DNA of 64,000 nucleotides from Benincasa hispida. Its lineage: Eukaryota > Streptophyta > Magnoliopsida > Cucurbitales > Cucurbitaceae. The notes under the pieces are model-generated. The model was not told where the DNA came from, did not search any database, and saw only the letters and a list, made by a program, of their open reading frames with translations. Every line of letters begins with the position of its first letter. The first letter of the stretch is position 1. Shown piece after piece: positions 1-12,296 of the stretch. Where the stretch lies: the NCBI RefSeq assembly GCF_009727055.1, contig NC_052354.1, positions 43,641,701 through 43,705,700 of the forward strand. Reading direction: 5' to 3'. A program made the position numbers and the translations under genes.

Positions 1-1395
1 CAACACCGTCTCATGGCCTGAGAGGCTTTCACACATAGTAGAACTATGTTGTATTGTTCATTAGAGGGATTAGTAGTACTTAAGGAGTAAGATGTAACTA
101 CAGGGGTAAAACGATAAATTGGCCCAGCTGTACTTACGAGCATCTGTGAAGGGTCATTGTACTAATAATTGGTTATATCCAATGGACATATAAATATATC
201 TATGGTAAGAAGAGTTCAGTTGTCGGTCTTTAGTGGAATGCCTGACAGTTAATGAATGGTAGATATTGTGGCTAAAGAGTTTAGTCAATTATTCACGTAC
301 CGTTGGAGCTTTGAGCCATAGGTTCATAACCCTTGGTAGCTTGGATAAAAGTTGAGACTCAGTTTTTTAGTCAGTTTGAAATGTTCAAATTGACGAGAAG
401 GAGTTCGATTATATATGATATAATTGAACTAGTTAATTATATATGATATAATTAATTTTATATATGAGATACATTAATTTGGAGGAAATTGGATATAAAT
501 ATTAGTGGAGGAAAAATACTATGGTTAATATATGATATTAATCCATAGGTTATGAATATAATGTAATTATATTTATTGTATATTAATTGGACAGTTAAGG
601 GATAACCGGCCGACGTCTCTTCTATTTTCATAATGGATGAGTAAGATGAAGAATCGCTTTGAGACGCTTAAATAGCTCACGATGTGTTAAGCATTGGATG
701 CACGAATATAGTGTTGAAGTGTGTCATCGCCTAGTAAAAATCAGAGCATATACGATAGTGTTGAACAATCGCTTACCTATACGATAGTGCTGAGCGATCG
801 CTTAACGCTTACACCCGCGTACGTTATTTACTAAATGATTGCTTACCTTTTACTAAGTGATCGTTTAGCACCCGAGCTTTATAAAACGATCGTATAGACA
901 ATCGCTTAGCTTCTACACAATCGCTTACCTTTTCCTACACAATCATATATTACGCCTAAACGATCAAGCATTTTGTCTATACGATAGACGAGCCTTCCTC
1001 CCACTTGCTTGATCGTTGTATACGATATCCCTTCCTTCTCCCCTCTACCAAATCCGAACAAAGCCCACCCTTTGGATTCTCACTCCAAGAATACTGAGGG
1101 CTATGAGTGGTGGTGTCATCCCCGTTTCCTTCTGTTTGTGTGGAGACTGTTCGAGGGAGACGATTGGGAGTTGCTGAACGATTACTTGGCATAGCAATGA
1201 AAGCAAGATTTTCTGTGAAGAATAAGTCTTCAACTGGTATGATCTCTCGATCTCTAGTTTATAGTTCCTTTAAGCATACCAGTAATTTAGCGTTGTGAAT
1301 GCATCTTTGTACATTTGAATGTATATGCGGAATTTCCGTCACAATAAATTGGAAAGATCTGCTTCCGCTCTTAGGTACTCTTGGATAAGAGTTCC
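1..1395 (+). mobile_element. Copia-type LTR fragment, plus orientation
   Basis: This non-coding stretch matches the U3-to-U5 order of the long LTRs seen elsewhere in the window. The block with ATTAGAGGGATTAGTAGTAC near 62 and the block with GTTCAAATTGACGAGAAGG near 384 recur near 13060/13390 and 16180/16505 in plus orientation and near 19150-19500 in minus orientation. It starts before the window, so the left end is unknown. It ends near 1385-1395, directly against minus-strand copia coding sequence, so the two are in opposite orientation and do not form one normal element. The exact right end is inferred because no clean CA terminus followed by a PBS is visible. Confidence 0.6.
660..1010. 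repeat. Cluster of degenerate CGATCG / AATCGCTTAGC motifs
   Basis: Short degenerate copies of a motif like ACGATCGTTTAGC or CAATCGCTTACC recur at irregular 20-40-bp spacing, for example near 766, 794, 860, 887, 900 and 918. The core CGATCG is self-complementary. The same motif family appears in at least eight other places in the window. Confidence 0.6.
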
Positions 1396-1396
1396 T

Positions 1397-3170
1397 TCAC
1401 CTTGGATGCCAAAGATGGGTGTTTTCCTTAGGAAAAACCTTTGGTCTTTTTGCCGTTGTTGCCATAATGAACATTTCAATATTAAACAAGGCTTTTATGA
1501 CTAACGGCCTGAGTACATACAAGTTACTTTCCATTGAACCAAAGCCAATCTCCATCCCATTCTTGAAAATAAACACTTTACTCTCAGAAAAGGAGACGGT
1601 ATAACCTTGTTCAACGAGACAAGAAATCGAGATTAAGTTCCTCTTGATATGAGAAACTACGAAAACATTATTCAGTAACACACGTTTCTTGTCCAAAAAT
1701 AACTTCAGCCTGCCTACAGCAACAGCTGAAACAACCTCACCAGTACCGACTCGAAGAGTCAAACTCTCCCTGTGGCAACGTTTGCCAGTAACTAAATCCT
1801 TGGTAAGAGGAACTGACGTGATTAGTAGCACCGAATCAAGGATCCAGGTAGAATCATCATTCTCTATCAAACACGTATCCAAGACCAATAAATCATATTT
1901 ACTGTCTTTAGACATCCTCCTTTGGAGAGTAGCGGATCAGTATCAAAACCTAAATAAGCTCCAAGTTCAAATCAGAGAGAACATTGCTCTTTTATGAACT
2001 TTAACAGAGTTAGCAACACTTGCTTTCTCTTCCTGGAGATTAACTTGGGAACTGACACTACCGGTATCTTTTCATCATCCCTCTATACTACAAAAATTAA
2101 GAATTGACGTTCAAACAAATCTTGCAACGAGTCGATCATCTCACGTGCAATGACCATGTTCTCAACCCATTTGGCCAAAGCATCAGGTATGTTAGCCAAT
2201 ATGTGAAGTCGGGTCAATGAATTAGCCTTCATCCACAACTCATATGCATTACGAACACTTTGCGATGCATTAAGGGTCGGGACTTGAGGACACTCCTCAA
2301 CCATGACAAACTCGAGGTTGTTTACCACGAAATACGTTTTACAAGACTCTTTCCACTGTATGAAATCGGTCAAACTAGAGGCATTTAACGGAAAATCAAA
2401 CATGTTGCTGAAAACAAAAATACATTGACCTACGTTAGGTTTTAAGCAAATACCCTTTGAAAAAAATATACAACATCCCCGGTTTAGCAAAACTAACATG
2501 AACCCCGTGTGACATCTAGTTCCGCAATGATGCTCCAAAGGGTTTAGGACAAAAGCCGCCAAAGGGTGGTTAATTCATCCCTCCTCTGAATTGAAACATT
2601 CTCAACTACCCATTAATACCAGAACACCTCTTGCTCCTATAACGACTAGCCATCATTGATTTGGTCAAGAAATCATTAATTACTTAACAATTTCCCGTAA
2701 ATGTGACCCGCCATTTTAGGCCCTAGATTTCCGCCCCAAACAACCAATCCGAAGGGGAAAATCCGATTGGGGCAAAAACTAAAGTGACTCTATCCATTTT
2801 TTAGAGTTCACCTTGATATTACCAACTGCACAAAACCCATCCAAAGGGGGACGCTTCTAAGGTGTCATGAGGGAGTGCAAGAATGATCTCACGGTGCGAA
2901 CCAATGAAGGAGACCGTAGGACGTGTTGACACATAGCCTTCACCACTTACTATAAAACACTCTCTCCGTCCACCTTGATATTGACTCATGCAAACACTAT
3001 CCGAAGGGGGATGCTCCCAAGGCACTCCGAGGCCAAGTATGAATCTCACAACGTGAACATTCAGGGATAATGTGAGTGGAATCATTGATACATCACATAT
3101 ATCTCTTCCTCCCACTGAGTATTTTATAATCTAGGGTTTTGTTTACTTAGAAAAAAAAATGCGGCTAAGA
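1397..3170 (-). pseudogene. Copia leader-gag-protease-preintegrase fragment, unit 1
   Basis: Read on the minus strand, this holds a leader-like region (about 3170-2580), a gag fragment (2562-2083; UBN2-type gag with residues such as VMVEECPQVPTL and LHILANIPDA), and a protease/GAG-pre-integrase fragment (1915-1397; WILDSVLL where WILDSGA is usual, ending at ENTHLWHPR before the expected LGH). The pieces are in different frames with stops between them, so it is dead. The leader part (2583-3170) is closely similar to 6790-7390 and the pre-integrase part to 6000-6470. This makes it a second partial copy of the same element placed tandemly downstream of unit 2. Reverse transcriptase and RNase H are absent. 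Confidence 0.8.
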
Positions 3171-3992
3171 ATTTTAACTAAGTGATTTTAAAGTACACAG
3201 ACTCCATTTCCTGGTTCATGACCTTAACCCATTCATTTTTGTCAACATCCTCTATTTCTTTCTTAAATGACAATGAATCCTCGACCCCATCATTCGTAAT
3301 GACAATTTGGGCTTCAATCGAACCCATGTAGCGATCCGGTGGCAGTCTTAACTCTTGAGTTGGTTGAGTAGACGTCCCGACCTCAACAACTCTTATTGAT
3401 CTGTCAGCCTGTTCAACAACTCTTGTTGAACCCTCAGCAGTCTCAGTCTCACTAGAGATTTCATGTAAAACGAGCGTACTTCGTGGCTTATAATCCCTCA
3501 TGTGATCTTCTTCCACGAAGATAGCATTAGTAGAAACAAACACTTTGTTCTCACTCGGATCATTGAAGTATCCTCCTCTCGTTTCCTTGGGGTAGCCTAT
3601 AAAGAGGTAAACCTTCGAGCAAGGTTCCAACTTCTTTGGGTTAGTCATTAGCACATGTGCCAGATAGCCCCAAATCTTGAAGTGGCGTAAACTACCTTTA
3701 CGACCTCTCCATAAATCAAAAGGTGTTTCAGAAACACTTTTCGAGGGAACGTTGTTCAGGATATAACATGCAGTCTGCGCTGCATAACCCCAAAACGAGC
3801 CTAGAAGATGAGCATGACTCATCATAGACTGAACCATGTCCAATAAGGTCCTGTTTCTCCTTTCCGATACATCATTCTGTTGAGGTATACCAGGGGCCGA
3901 GAGTTAGGACACAATCCCATGTTCTATCATATAGTTCTGGAATTGGAGGTCCATATACTCTCTACCGATAAGATCGTAGTGTTCTTATCTTC
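3171..3992 (-). pseudogene. Copia integrase C-terminal and hinge region, unit 2
   Basis: The minus-strand frame from 3843 to 3178 reads as the end of a copia integrase: MVQSMMSHAHLLGSFWGYA, then ETPFDLWRG, a KIWGYLAHV segment and IGYPKETRGGYF, followed by the acidic linker and the first residues of the RT domain (MNQEMESVYF). It stops where unit 1 leader sequence begins, so the RT is cut off abruptly after its first residues. Upstream it continues to 3992, where a solo LTR interrupts it, and it resumes at 5670. The family is Ty1/copia; which lineage is not decided here. Confidence 0.85.
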
Positions 3993-3997
3993 TTACC
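3993..3997. repeat. Target site duplication TTACC (left copy)
   Basis: TTACC immediately precedes the solo LTR and is repeated exactly at 5665-5669 immediately after it. Five base pairs is the usual LTR-retrotransposon integration footprint. Confidence 0.85.
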
Positions 3998-5664
3998 TGA
4001 TAATGGGCAGAAATGCACGTTATCATAGTGCTAAGTTCTTAAAGAATGTTGGATTGCGTTGATGAAATATGTTAAATTGCGTCCATTAAGCATAAATTCT
4101 ATAATATTGCGGTCACATGCGTTCAGCGCATTAGAACTATTGATTTTTGTATTTTTGTGCAGAATATGCATTAACGCAATGCAAAGATTGCGATCATACG
4201 AATTCATTGGTTGAGCGCAACTTCACCGCAAGACTTTGCGTTGATCGTGTTCGCAAACATTCGCCCGAGAAGGATCGCCGCAACTTGTTCAGTGCAACAT
4301 GGTGGGCACATTTGGGTGAAAGCCAATTAAGAGTGATGGGACAAAAAGTTGATGACAGTCAAATCCAAATTAAGTTGACAGCCGATAATGGTCACAAAGT
4401 ACATTCAGCTTTATCTGTAACAATCATTCGGCGCGTCAATCATGAATTAAAGTTGTCCCATCTGTACAACCGGGAGAGAGAAGCCATCTTTCACCATTGA
4501 TGCCCAATAAATACCAAGTGCATTCTTCAGAAAAGGGGTTCACGATATATAACTAGTTGACGAGAAAACCAATTACTTCTGTTCATAATTTTTCTTTCCA
4601 TTTTAAGGCGAAGCAAGAGAAGAGTGGTGGCGCCGGAGATCGCTCAGGGAAACTCGAGAGAGAACCTTGGGGTGTAAGAGCAGAGAGCGGGCCGACTCTC
4701 GCGAGAGCGAGAATATCTTTAGAGCACGGGTAGAAACAGTGTAAACGCCTGGCAACAAAAATAGCTACCAGGCTCTTTATTATACTTGCATTGTTATTTG
4801 TACTTCATCTTCATATCTATTAAATGAAAGTTCTATGTCTACATCAACTCACTCTCTTAATACGCATGAGTAGCTAAACTAGTTGAATGGGTTGAGAAGA
4901 ACTAAGCTAACATGACCTAGAAAGTTCATTGCTTGTGATTGTCTTGTTTTATGCTGTGCAAAATACCCTTTAGAGTTACTTGAAAGAGAGTCTAAAGAAA
5001 GAACCTAATGTCTCGAGAGAGCTAGGTTAGAATCTGGACTTGAAAGAGCAAGATTAGGCTTGCATAAACAAGAGATAGGGACTTAGAAATAAGCTCTGTT
5101 TGTCATCTTGCATCGCATGCATCCTAGGAATGGGAATGATATTATGTGGTCACATATTTGTGTGAATGTCATGTTGTCATCGCATAAATAGAGATAGAGG
5201 TTTATGTGTAAACCCTGTAGACTTATCGCATATTTATCGCATGCGTTCTAGCCTTAGAAGCCATCGTATTCCCACCGATAGGTGGTTTACTGTTGTATGC
5301 ATGTTGCATGATCGCAAGCATGAACGCATTCTAGGGAGTGTTAGCCGAAATCTTTCTCAACCTATTCATCGCATATTCATCGCATTTCTCGTTTACCAAC
5401 TCTTTTCCAACTCCACCGCATTTGTTATTTATTTTTAATCAATGCAATCACAAACCAAACACTTTATTTATTTTCCCAGTTACCGCAAAGTTTTCATCAA
5501 AATTACCAACACAATCTATTTTCACAAATCCCTGTGTTCGACCCTGGACTTACCAAGAAACTCAGAGGAATTTACACTTGAATTCCGCCGGGGAAACTTG
5601 AGTGTACAATGCAATTCCATCAACGCATATCATCCATATTTTTACTTAATAAAATAATGCATCA
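3998..5664. mobile_element. Solo LTR, Ty3/gypsy Tat-like, with 5-bp TSD
   Basis: A 1667-bp insertion splits the copia integrase frame. It starts TGATAATGGGC and ends ATGCATCA, the TG...CA termini of an LTR. It is flanked by a perfect 5-bp duplication TTACC (3993-3997 and 5665-5669). Removing it with one TSD restores alignment to the homologous region at 57540-57600. It has no PBS, polypurine tract or pol coding, so it is a solo LTR left by LTR-LTR recombination. The first 30 bp can fold as TGATAATG...CGTTATCA, like the start of the gypsy LTR at 23579. The open frame at 4147-4500 has no recognised domain and is probably chance. Confidence 0.88.
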
Positions 5665-5669
5665 TTACC

Positions 5670-6790
5670 TAACAAGTTTTCAACTTCAGCCTTATACTCC
5701 TTGAACTTGTCAAGGGCTTCAGACTTACGTTGCATTAGGAAAAGATACCCAAACCTTGAATAATCATCTATAAAAGAGATGAAATATTCATACCCACCTC
5801 GAGCTCTAACAGTCATCGGACCACAGAGGTCTGAATGTACAAGCTTCAAGGCTTCCTTGGCTCTGTAACCTTTTACAGTAAAAGATTGTTTGATCATCTT
5901 GCCTTTAAGGCATGATTCACATACCGACAAGGAGTTTTCTTCTAAACTCTTTAGAAGTCCACTTTGCACCAACTTCTCAGTCCTGTTGAGGTTGATGTGA
6001 CCTAACTTTAGATGCCAAAGATGGATGTTTTCCTTTGGAGAAACCTTTAGTCTTTTAGCTATTGTTGTCGTACTGAACATTTCAGTGTTAAACAAGGCTT
6101 TTATGACTAACGGTCTTAGTACGTATAAGTTATTTTCCATTGAACCATAACCAATCTCCATTCCATTATTGAAAATAAACAATTTATTCTCAGAAAAGAA
6201 GACAGTGTAGCCTTGTTCAGTGATTAAGTTCCTTTTAATATGAGGAACTACAAAAACATTATCTAGTAATAGATAACGTTTCTTGTCAACAAAGAACTTC
6301 AGCCTGCCTACAGCAATAACTGAAACAGCCTAACCAATACCGACTCGAAGAGTCATCTCTCCCTGTGACAACGTTTGCCAGAAACTGAATCCTTGGTAAG
6401 AGAAACTAACATGATTGGTAGCACCTGAATCGAGGATCCAGACAAAATCATCATTCTCTACCAGGAATGTCTCCAAGACCAATAAATCATATTTACTGTC
6501 TTGTATCCCCTTTTGGAGAGTAGTGGAATAGAGGTTGTTTGCCACGAAATTCATTTCACATGATTCTTTCCACTATTTGTAATCGATCATTATTAAAAGC
6601 TTTAAAAGGAAATACTAACGAATTGCTGAAAAGAAAAACACATTGACCTGCGTTAGGTTTTAAGGAAATACCCGTTCAACAAAACAACATCCAATAAGGT
6701 TTTAGAAAAACTAACATGAACCCCGTGTGACATCTAGTTTCGCAATGACGCTTCAAAGGTTTAAGACAAAAGCCGCCAAAGGGAGGTCAG
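5670..6790 (-). pseudogene. Copia protease, GAG-pre-integrase and integrase core, unit 2
   Basis: The minus-strand frame from 6182 to 5646 carries HLWHLKLGHINLNR and CESCLKGKM (the HHCC zinc-binding region of copia integrase), then HSDLCGPM and FIDDYSRFGYLF (start of the DDE core). The frame from 6554 to 6330 carries the protease site WILDSGATNHVSF. Between about 6500 and 6560 the protease is joined directly to gag N-terminal sequence (compare 2316-2365 in unit 1), so most of gag is deleted here. Several frameshifts show it is non-functional. The integrase continues at 3992 on the far side of the solo LTR. Confidence 0.85.
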
Positions 6791-8865
6791 TTATCCCTCC
6801 TCTGAATTGAGAAGTTCTCAACCAGTCATTAATACCAGAACAACTCTTGTTCCTATAACGACTAGCCATCATTAATTTGGTCAAGAGATCATTAACTTGC
6901 TTAACAATCTCCCGTAAGTGTGACCCGCCATTTTAAGCCCTAGAGGTCCATCCCAAAAGGCCAATCCGAAGGGAAAAATATTGGGGCAAAACGCTAAAGC
7001 AACCCTATTCATTTCTGAAGTTCACGCTTGATATTGACCAACACAAAACCCATCCGAAGGGGGATGCTCCGAAGGCGACACGAGAGCATATAGAATGATC
7101 TCACAGTGTGAACCAATGACAGAGACCATAAGACATGTTGACACACACCCTTCACCCACTTACTATAAATACTCTCTCCTCCACCTTGATATTGACTCAT
7201 GCAAACACCATCCGAAGGGGGATGCATCCTGGGCACCACGAGGCTAAACATGAATCTCATGGCGTGAACATAAAGGGAGAAACGTGAGTGGAATCATAGA
7301 CATATCTGATACGTCTCTTCCTCCCAATGAGTATTTTATAACCTAGGGTTTAGCTTACTTAGAAAAAACACGGCTAAGGATTTTAACTAAGGACTTTTAG
7401 GTTTTCCCAAGAGTAACTTTTACCTTGGATAGTTGAACAACTTTTGATCATCATCCATTAAACTCTTTAACGAAATCTTTGACCAAAACGTCGCATGCTT
7501 GTTGAAAATCTATCTAATTGACCTTTTCAAGTAGGTTCCCAAGTAGGGGTGTTACGTTTCAGTCAACTTAAGAACCTCAGCCTAGCCAGAACCCGCCTTA
7601 AACAAAAGGTCCATTATAGATAGGTCTACAACAAATTTAATCTTTTATTCAACCAATTTAATCCTATTAAATCGGTTTTAAAAGATTAATCTAGGTTGCT
7701 AAACTCTTTAGAACTACTTGAACTTAGGTCTATCTCAATCCAATTTTAAAACCCTTTAAAAAAAACTCGAGTTCACCCTAAGTCCACATGCAACTCTGAA
7801 TTATTGATTTTAGGTCTAATTTCCTTTATAACAATTATAAACGGAAACAACCATAATGCTAAGCTAACACATGCAAGGCATTCATAACGCTTATAAACAG
7901 CCTAAGTGTCATGCTCAATGCATTGTCCATTCATTGCTTCTTCTTTTATATAACACTTAAATAAAACAGCAATGAAACAAGCAAAACATGCTACCATTCA
8001 CCATTAGACTATGACACTTATAATAAAAGGATGATGCATGATAATGCTCACTGCATGCAAAATATAACTCTTATACTCATGAAGCATGTGCATGCTTTCA
8101 AGTAATTTCTTCATGCTCGATTATAACATTTATAATACATGATGCATGAGTAATTGCACAACCTAAGGTGGGTTTTTAACTATATGACAAACACTTTGGC
8201 ATATAAGTACCATACATCACATGTATAAGCAATAAAAGTTGATGAACCGGGTAAAATTGCCTTAAAATTACAAAAATAAAGCCAATTATTACAAAGACAA
8301 GGAGTCTTTGGTCCAAACAGGCGAACCAGGTCTTGAACCGCTCGGGCAAAGCATCGCTTCTCCAACCAACCATCGTGTACTAAGCACCCCGCGATCGTCT
8401 ACAAAACAAACACTTCGTTCTATCACTTACCAGCGCTCCTAGAGCTAAACAATCGTTTAGCATTAACTATACGATCGTCTATAAAAATCCAAACGATCGT
8501 TTAGCTATTACTACACGATCGTGTACCTTTACTAAGCGATGAAGCTTGAAGTACACGATCGCTTAGCGCGCTCCGCACAATGCCCACCTTTCACGATTGG
8601 CTAAACGACTACGATGCTGCGAAGCAACATCGCCTAAGCGATCGCTTAGCTAGCACCTCTATATCGCATACGTGCGATTGCATAGGTAATTTAAACCCGA
8701 AACGTTTGTAATAACTAAAGCTTTAACAAAAAGGCAATTTAAACCCGAAACGTTCATCATATTCATCCACAAATGCAGAAAACGGTTAACCACAAATGCA
8801 GAAATCCACTGCGATTGAAAAATGCATTCAATTCAGATTTGTAATTTGGAATATCAGAGAACTTG
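6791..8865 (-). mobile_element. Copia 5' leader (untranslated), unit 2
   Basis: Non-coding sequence lies between the PBS at 8877-8866 and the gag remnant. It includes the block duplicated in unit 1 (about 6790-7390 versus 2583-3170), with CATCCGAAGGGGGATGC recurring at 7040, 7210 and 3000. From 7390 to 8370 I see nothing but AT-rich sequence. Open frames here are short and have no recognised homology. Confidence 0.65.
8370..8690. repeat. CGATCG-motif cluster in copia leader
   Basis: About ten degenerate copies of ACGATCGTTTAGC / GCGATCGCTTAGC lie within 320 bp, for example at 8448, 8473, 8493, 8513, 8559 and 8638. The cluster lies about 190-510 nt downstream of the PBS on the element's sense (minus) strand. 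Confidence 0.65.
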
Positions 8866-8877
8866 ACTCTAATACCA
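8866..8877 (-). other. Degenerate primer binding site (initiator Met tRNA type)
   Basis: The minus strand reads TGGTATTAGAGT, differing at two positions from the plant copia PBS TGGTATCAGAGC. It lies 2 bp inside the LTR terminus at 8880. Confidence 0.7.
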
Positions 8878-8879
8878 AT

Positions 8880-9459
8880 TGAAGGAAATCGGATTCGCGA
8901 TTTCCATGAGCGGCAGAAGAAATATTATTCTAAATCACAATCATGAATGAACAACATATTTACAGTCGACTTCAAACAAGCGGTTATACAAATAATACAG
9001 AAATTGCAGCATGAAAAACTACAAATGCACAAAGGGAAAACTCTACAAACATTTGCAGATCCGTCTCCACGCTCCTTTATGCACGATTGCTCGAACAACA
9101 GAAACTTCGTATAGTTTGATGCCCAATCGTTTAGATAAAGCTATGTGATCGTTTAGCTCATCGTCTAGCAAGGTTTGTTGCCTACAGACACTACACGATC
9201 ATTTACTTTGGGCAAGCGATCGTATAGCAAAACTATACGATCGTTTAGTAAATACTGCACAATCATTTAGCTCACCCAACTGTCATTTAGTAAATCCGTA
9301 TTTACTTGACGACTACGTGAGTTTCTTTTGCGTGAGAGAGAAAACTCAAAACTTTTTACGAAAAAACTTTTTAGCAGTTTGTAAATCTTCTTTTCAAAAT
9401 AGGAAAACCACTTTCCTTTTAAACTCACGGTTACCATGAATTCAATAACCACCCACTCA
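8880..9459 (-). mobile_element. Copia 5' LTR, truncated by assembly gap
   Basis: On the plus strand it starts TGAAGGAAATCGG, the same terminus as the LTR at 18050, and runs through the TCACGGTTACCATGAA block also found near 18877. It is cut off by the N run. It contains another CGATCG cluster at about 9110-9290. As the minus-strand 5' LTR of the adjacent copia relative it should extend well past the gap. Confidence 0.8.
9110..9290. repeat. CGATCG-motif cluster in LTR U5 region
   Basis: Degenerate copies of CAATCGTTTAG and GCGATCGTATAGC occur near 9126, 9149, 9186, 9217 and 9237, about 230-410 bp from the LTR end. Confidence 0.6.
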
Positions 9460-9484
9460 NNNNNNNNNNNNNNNNNNNNNNNNN
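9460..9484. other. Assembly gap (25 N)
   Basis: Twenty-five N characters. The left side is a truncated LTR. The right side is the first base of a large inverted repeat. The real gap length is unknown. Confidence 1.
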
Positions 9485-12296
9485 TTCTTTCTTTTACTAG
9501 GCGACATGATATCAATTGAACTATAGTTCTCAAGCATGCATACTAAATTGAACAGCAAAAAAGACTAATATCTATCACCAAAGACCTATTGGAGTGACAA
9601 CAAAACTTATGGCTCTCATAATTAATTTCTAAGCAATGCAAGCAGGTCAAGAATGGATATTACAAAGGGCCTTGGAGATGTAAAAAAAAAAAAAAAAAAA
9701 AAATTAAGCAGAACTTTTCAAAAATCATGAAATTATGGAACCCTTTCATCTAACCTATTCTAATGGCATAAAATAATTCATACGAGCTGCATCATTAGAC
9801 TAGTCATCATAATGAACCAAAACAAACAAAACAAAACTCAATCAAGCAAGCATTGTCCGGAGCACAACACTCTAGACTCCAAATAATATCATTAAAAAAA
9901 AAGCCTAAAAATGCCCAAAACAAACATCCCACCCCAACTTTTAAACACAACACATTTGTCCCCAATGTGATATTAAAATGAAGTTACGATGGGATCAAAT
10001 ATACTTCTCTGAAACAATGAATGAAGAAGGATGCAGGTACAACTCAGCTCAGCTCTTTTCTCCAAAAATCCTAGAAAACAAGAATAAATAGAAAGAATTT
10101 AGGCTTAATAAAGATAAATGAAAAATAAAGAAGAAGAAATACTACTGAGATTGTTAGGGAAATTTAATCTTAGAAAGCAAGTAAATTAAATCTGGCTGTC
10201 TCCATGGTACGCCCAAATTATTTATGGTCGGTGCTCGACCGTGATGGCTCAAATCGCAAGATGTAAACTGCGCAAGTACACACCGAAGGTCGATGTCAAA
10301 AGCAGTCCAACGACTACGCCATCATGGAAGACTTGTTCAAACCTTTGCCCATTGACCTTAATAACCTTCTCATATCTTAAGATTATACAATGTCTACTAC
10401 ACCATGAAGGGTTAATGTGAGACTATAACACCAAAAATAAGTCCAATCCACTTGGACTGGAGTTATCCAGGCATAAATTTTCAATCGAAGAGTTATATTA
10501 AGAAGTACTTTTTGTCCTAGCCTGAAACTCTATTGAGTGCAAGCATTTTGTCATTTGAAGGTCTTCGCTTATTTCTTATAAATCAAGGAATTATCAAAAA
10601 ATTTCTACCCAGCTTCTTCGTAGTCCTAATTGTAGAAGTTCTGGCCTCTTCAGCTGCCCTAAGTCCTAGTTGCACTTCTTGAATTGTCCCAAGTAATCAT
10701 TGTGCTGGATTTTCAGCTGGAAGATGCAAGCGTTACCATAAACCTTCCAGTATGGCGGACATCTCAATAGGGGTTTTGAAAGCTATCCTGTAAGCCTATA
10801 CGAGCTCATCCAGTCGATAGGCTCCAAATCCCTTTATTCCTGGGGTTGACCCACCTTTTCAAAATGGTCTTTATACTTCCTTGTTGGGACACCTCTGCCT
10901 GCCCATGGTTTGAGGTGGATGGGGTTGGCAATTATGATGGTTGAACAATCGTACTTTTCAACAAGGAGGCCATGAATCAATCGCCAAAATAGTTGGATCC
11001 TTGGCATCCTCCGCCTTGCCCAATTGGTTTTAGGGATAGCCAAACCTGCATACAATGTTAGTTTTTAAGAAAAACCTGCAACACTTTAGCAATCATCGTA
11101 ACTGTTGGCCTTTTGCTTCCACCCATTTGGAAACATAGTCTAGTGCCAACAAATACTTATACTCACAAAAGAATTTGAAAAGGTTTTATAAATTCATTCC
11201 CAACATCAAATATCTCAACAAAAATAGGAAGGGAAATTGTGACCATCTCATTCCTATGGGACAGTCCACCAAATTTCTGACATCGCTCACAAGATTGTAA
11301 TCAAAACAAAATATTGCCATCCCTAGATAATGAGTCCTAATATAAACTAGAATCTAAAACTTTCTTGGCGGTTCTCTGAGATGAATGTGTCCTCCACATA
11401 ACATGCTTATTGACAAAATTCAAGGACAGAGAAGATACTCATCGCATTAGAGACACACATTCTAACTACCAATATGAACGAATTCCACAGAATTAGGGTT
11501 TCCTCCCAAAAATAATACCTTGAACTCACTCTTGATTTTAATCCTGTCCCGGATGTTTATCCATACCAATAAGGAAACTCACCAGTGGTCCAAGTAGTTC
11601 ACAATATCAGATACCAGGGAAGTCATAGAAAATACCGTCTACCTAACATTCAAAAGGTGTGGTCAGGGAAGCTCCATTCAGAAGCTGAGGCAACCTCCAT
11701 CAAACTACTATTCTGCTTAGGTAATCGACAACACATTTTCGTGTCCCTTCTTGTCCTGAAGTCTACCAGGTTAAACTCTCTGGAGGAGAAGAACTACCTA
11801 AAAAAATCTAGGCACGGACTCCTTTTTACATCAAGGTTAGAGTATAGCGCATGGTTAGAAAAAAAATAACTCTTCAATCCATAAATAAAGAGCGAATTTT
11901 CCTAAAGAAAAAAAATAAGTCTAAAACTTCTTCTCCGTCGTGGAGCTGTCATTAAGCCAGGTTGAAGGTCTTTGAAGCAGTTAGTATATCACGTGATGAC
12001 TCTTATCAACCTTTCCACACCCAACACTGCCTCCTACAAACATGTCAACTCGCATCGCACATTGATTCTGAAGGGAAGATCCCAACAATGAAGCCTGGAT
12101 AACTAGATGCCACGATTAAGGCACTCTTTAGCACATCAAAATCTTCTCCTGCAATCCATTGTGTTTGAAATCAAAGGCTACATCCTTTTGTAAAGGAGAG
12201 AGGTCCATCGGTTGAGTAATCTTACTTAAAATCTTTAATGAACTCGATGATATGAAAACCTGCATGACAAGAAATGAACGAACCCTCTCGACATTT
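9485..12296 (-). pseudogene. Inverted, error-rich copy of the gypsy 3' pol region
   Basis: This is the reverse complement of 20229-22931 with many single-base insertions and deletions. Matching blocks include the TGTCGCCTAGTAAAAGAAG end (near 9495 and 22900), the poly-A/T tract (9681 and 22719), the PPT-like CCCACCCCAACTTTT (near 9930 and 22480) and the integrase block near 10850-11170. The left copy is 2812 bp against about 2703 bp on the right. No long frame survives, less than in the already decayed right copy. It is probably not an independent element but a fold-back assembly product. Confidence 0.8.

Noticed and set aside
660..1010. CGATCG clusters as bacterial-type replication origin boxes
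   Set aside because: The setting is retrotransposon LTRs and leaders, and spacing and sequence do not match DnaA boxes.
4147..4500. 117-codon open frame inside the solo LTR
   Set aside because: No recognisable domain, wholly within LTR sequence with clear termini and TSD. Length is compatible with chance.
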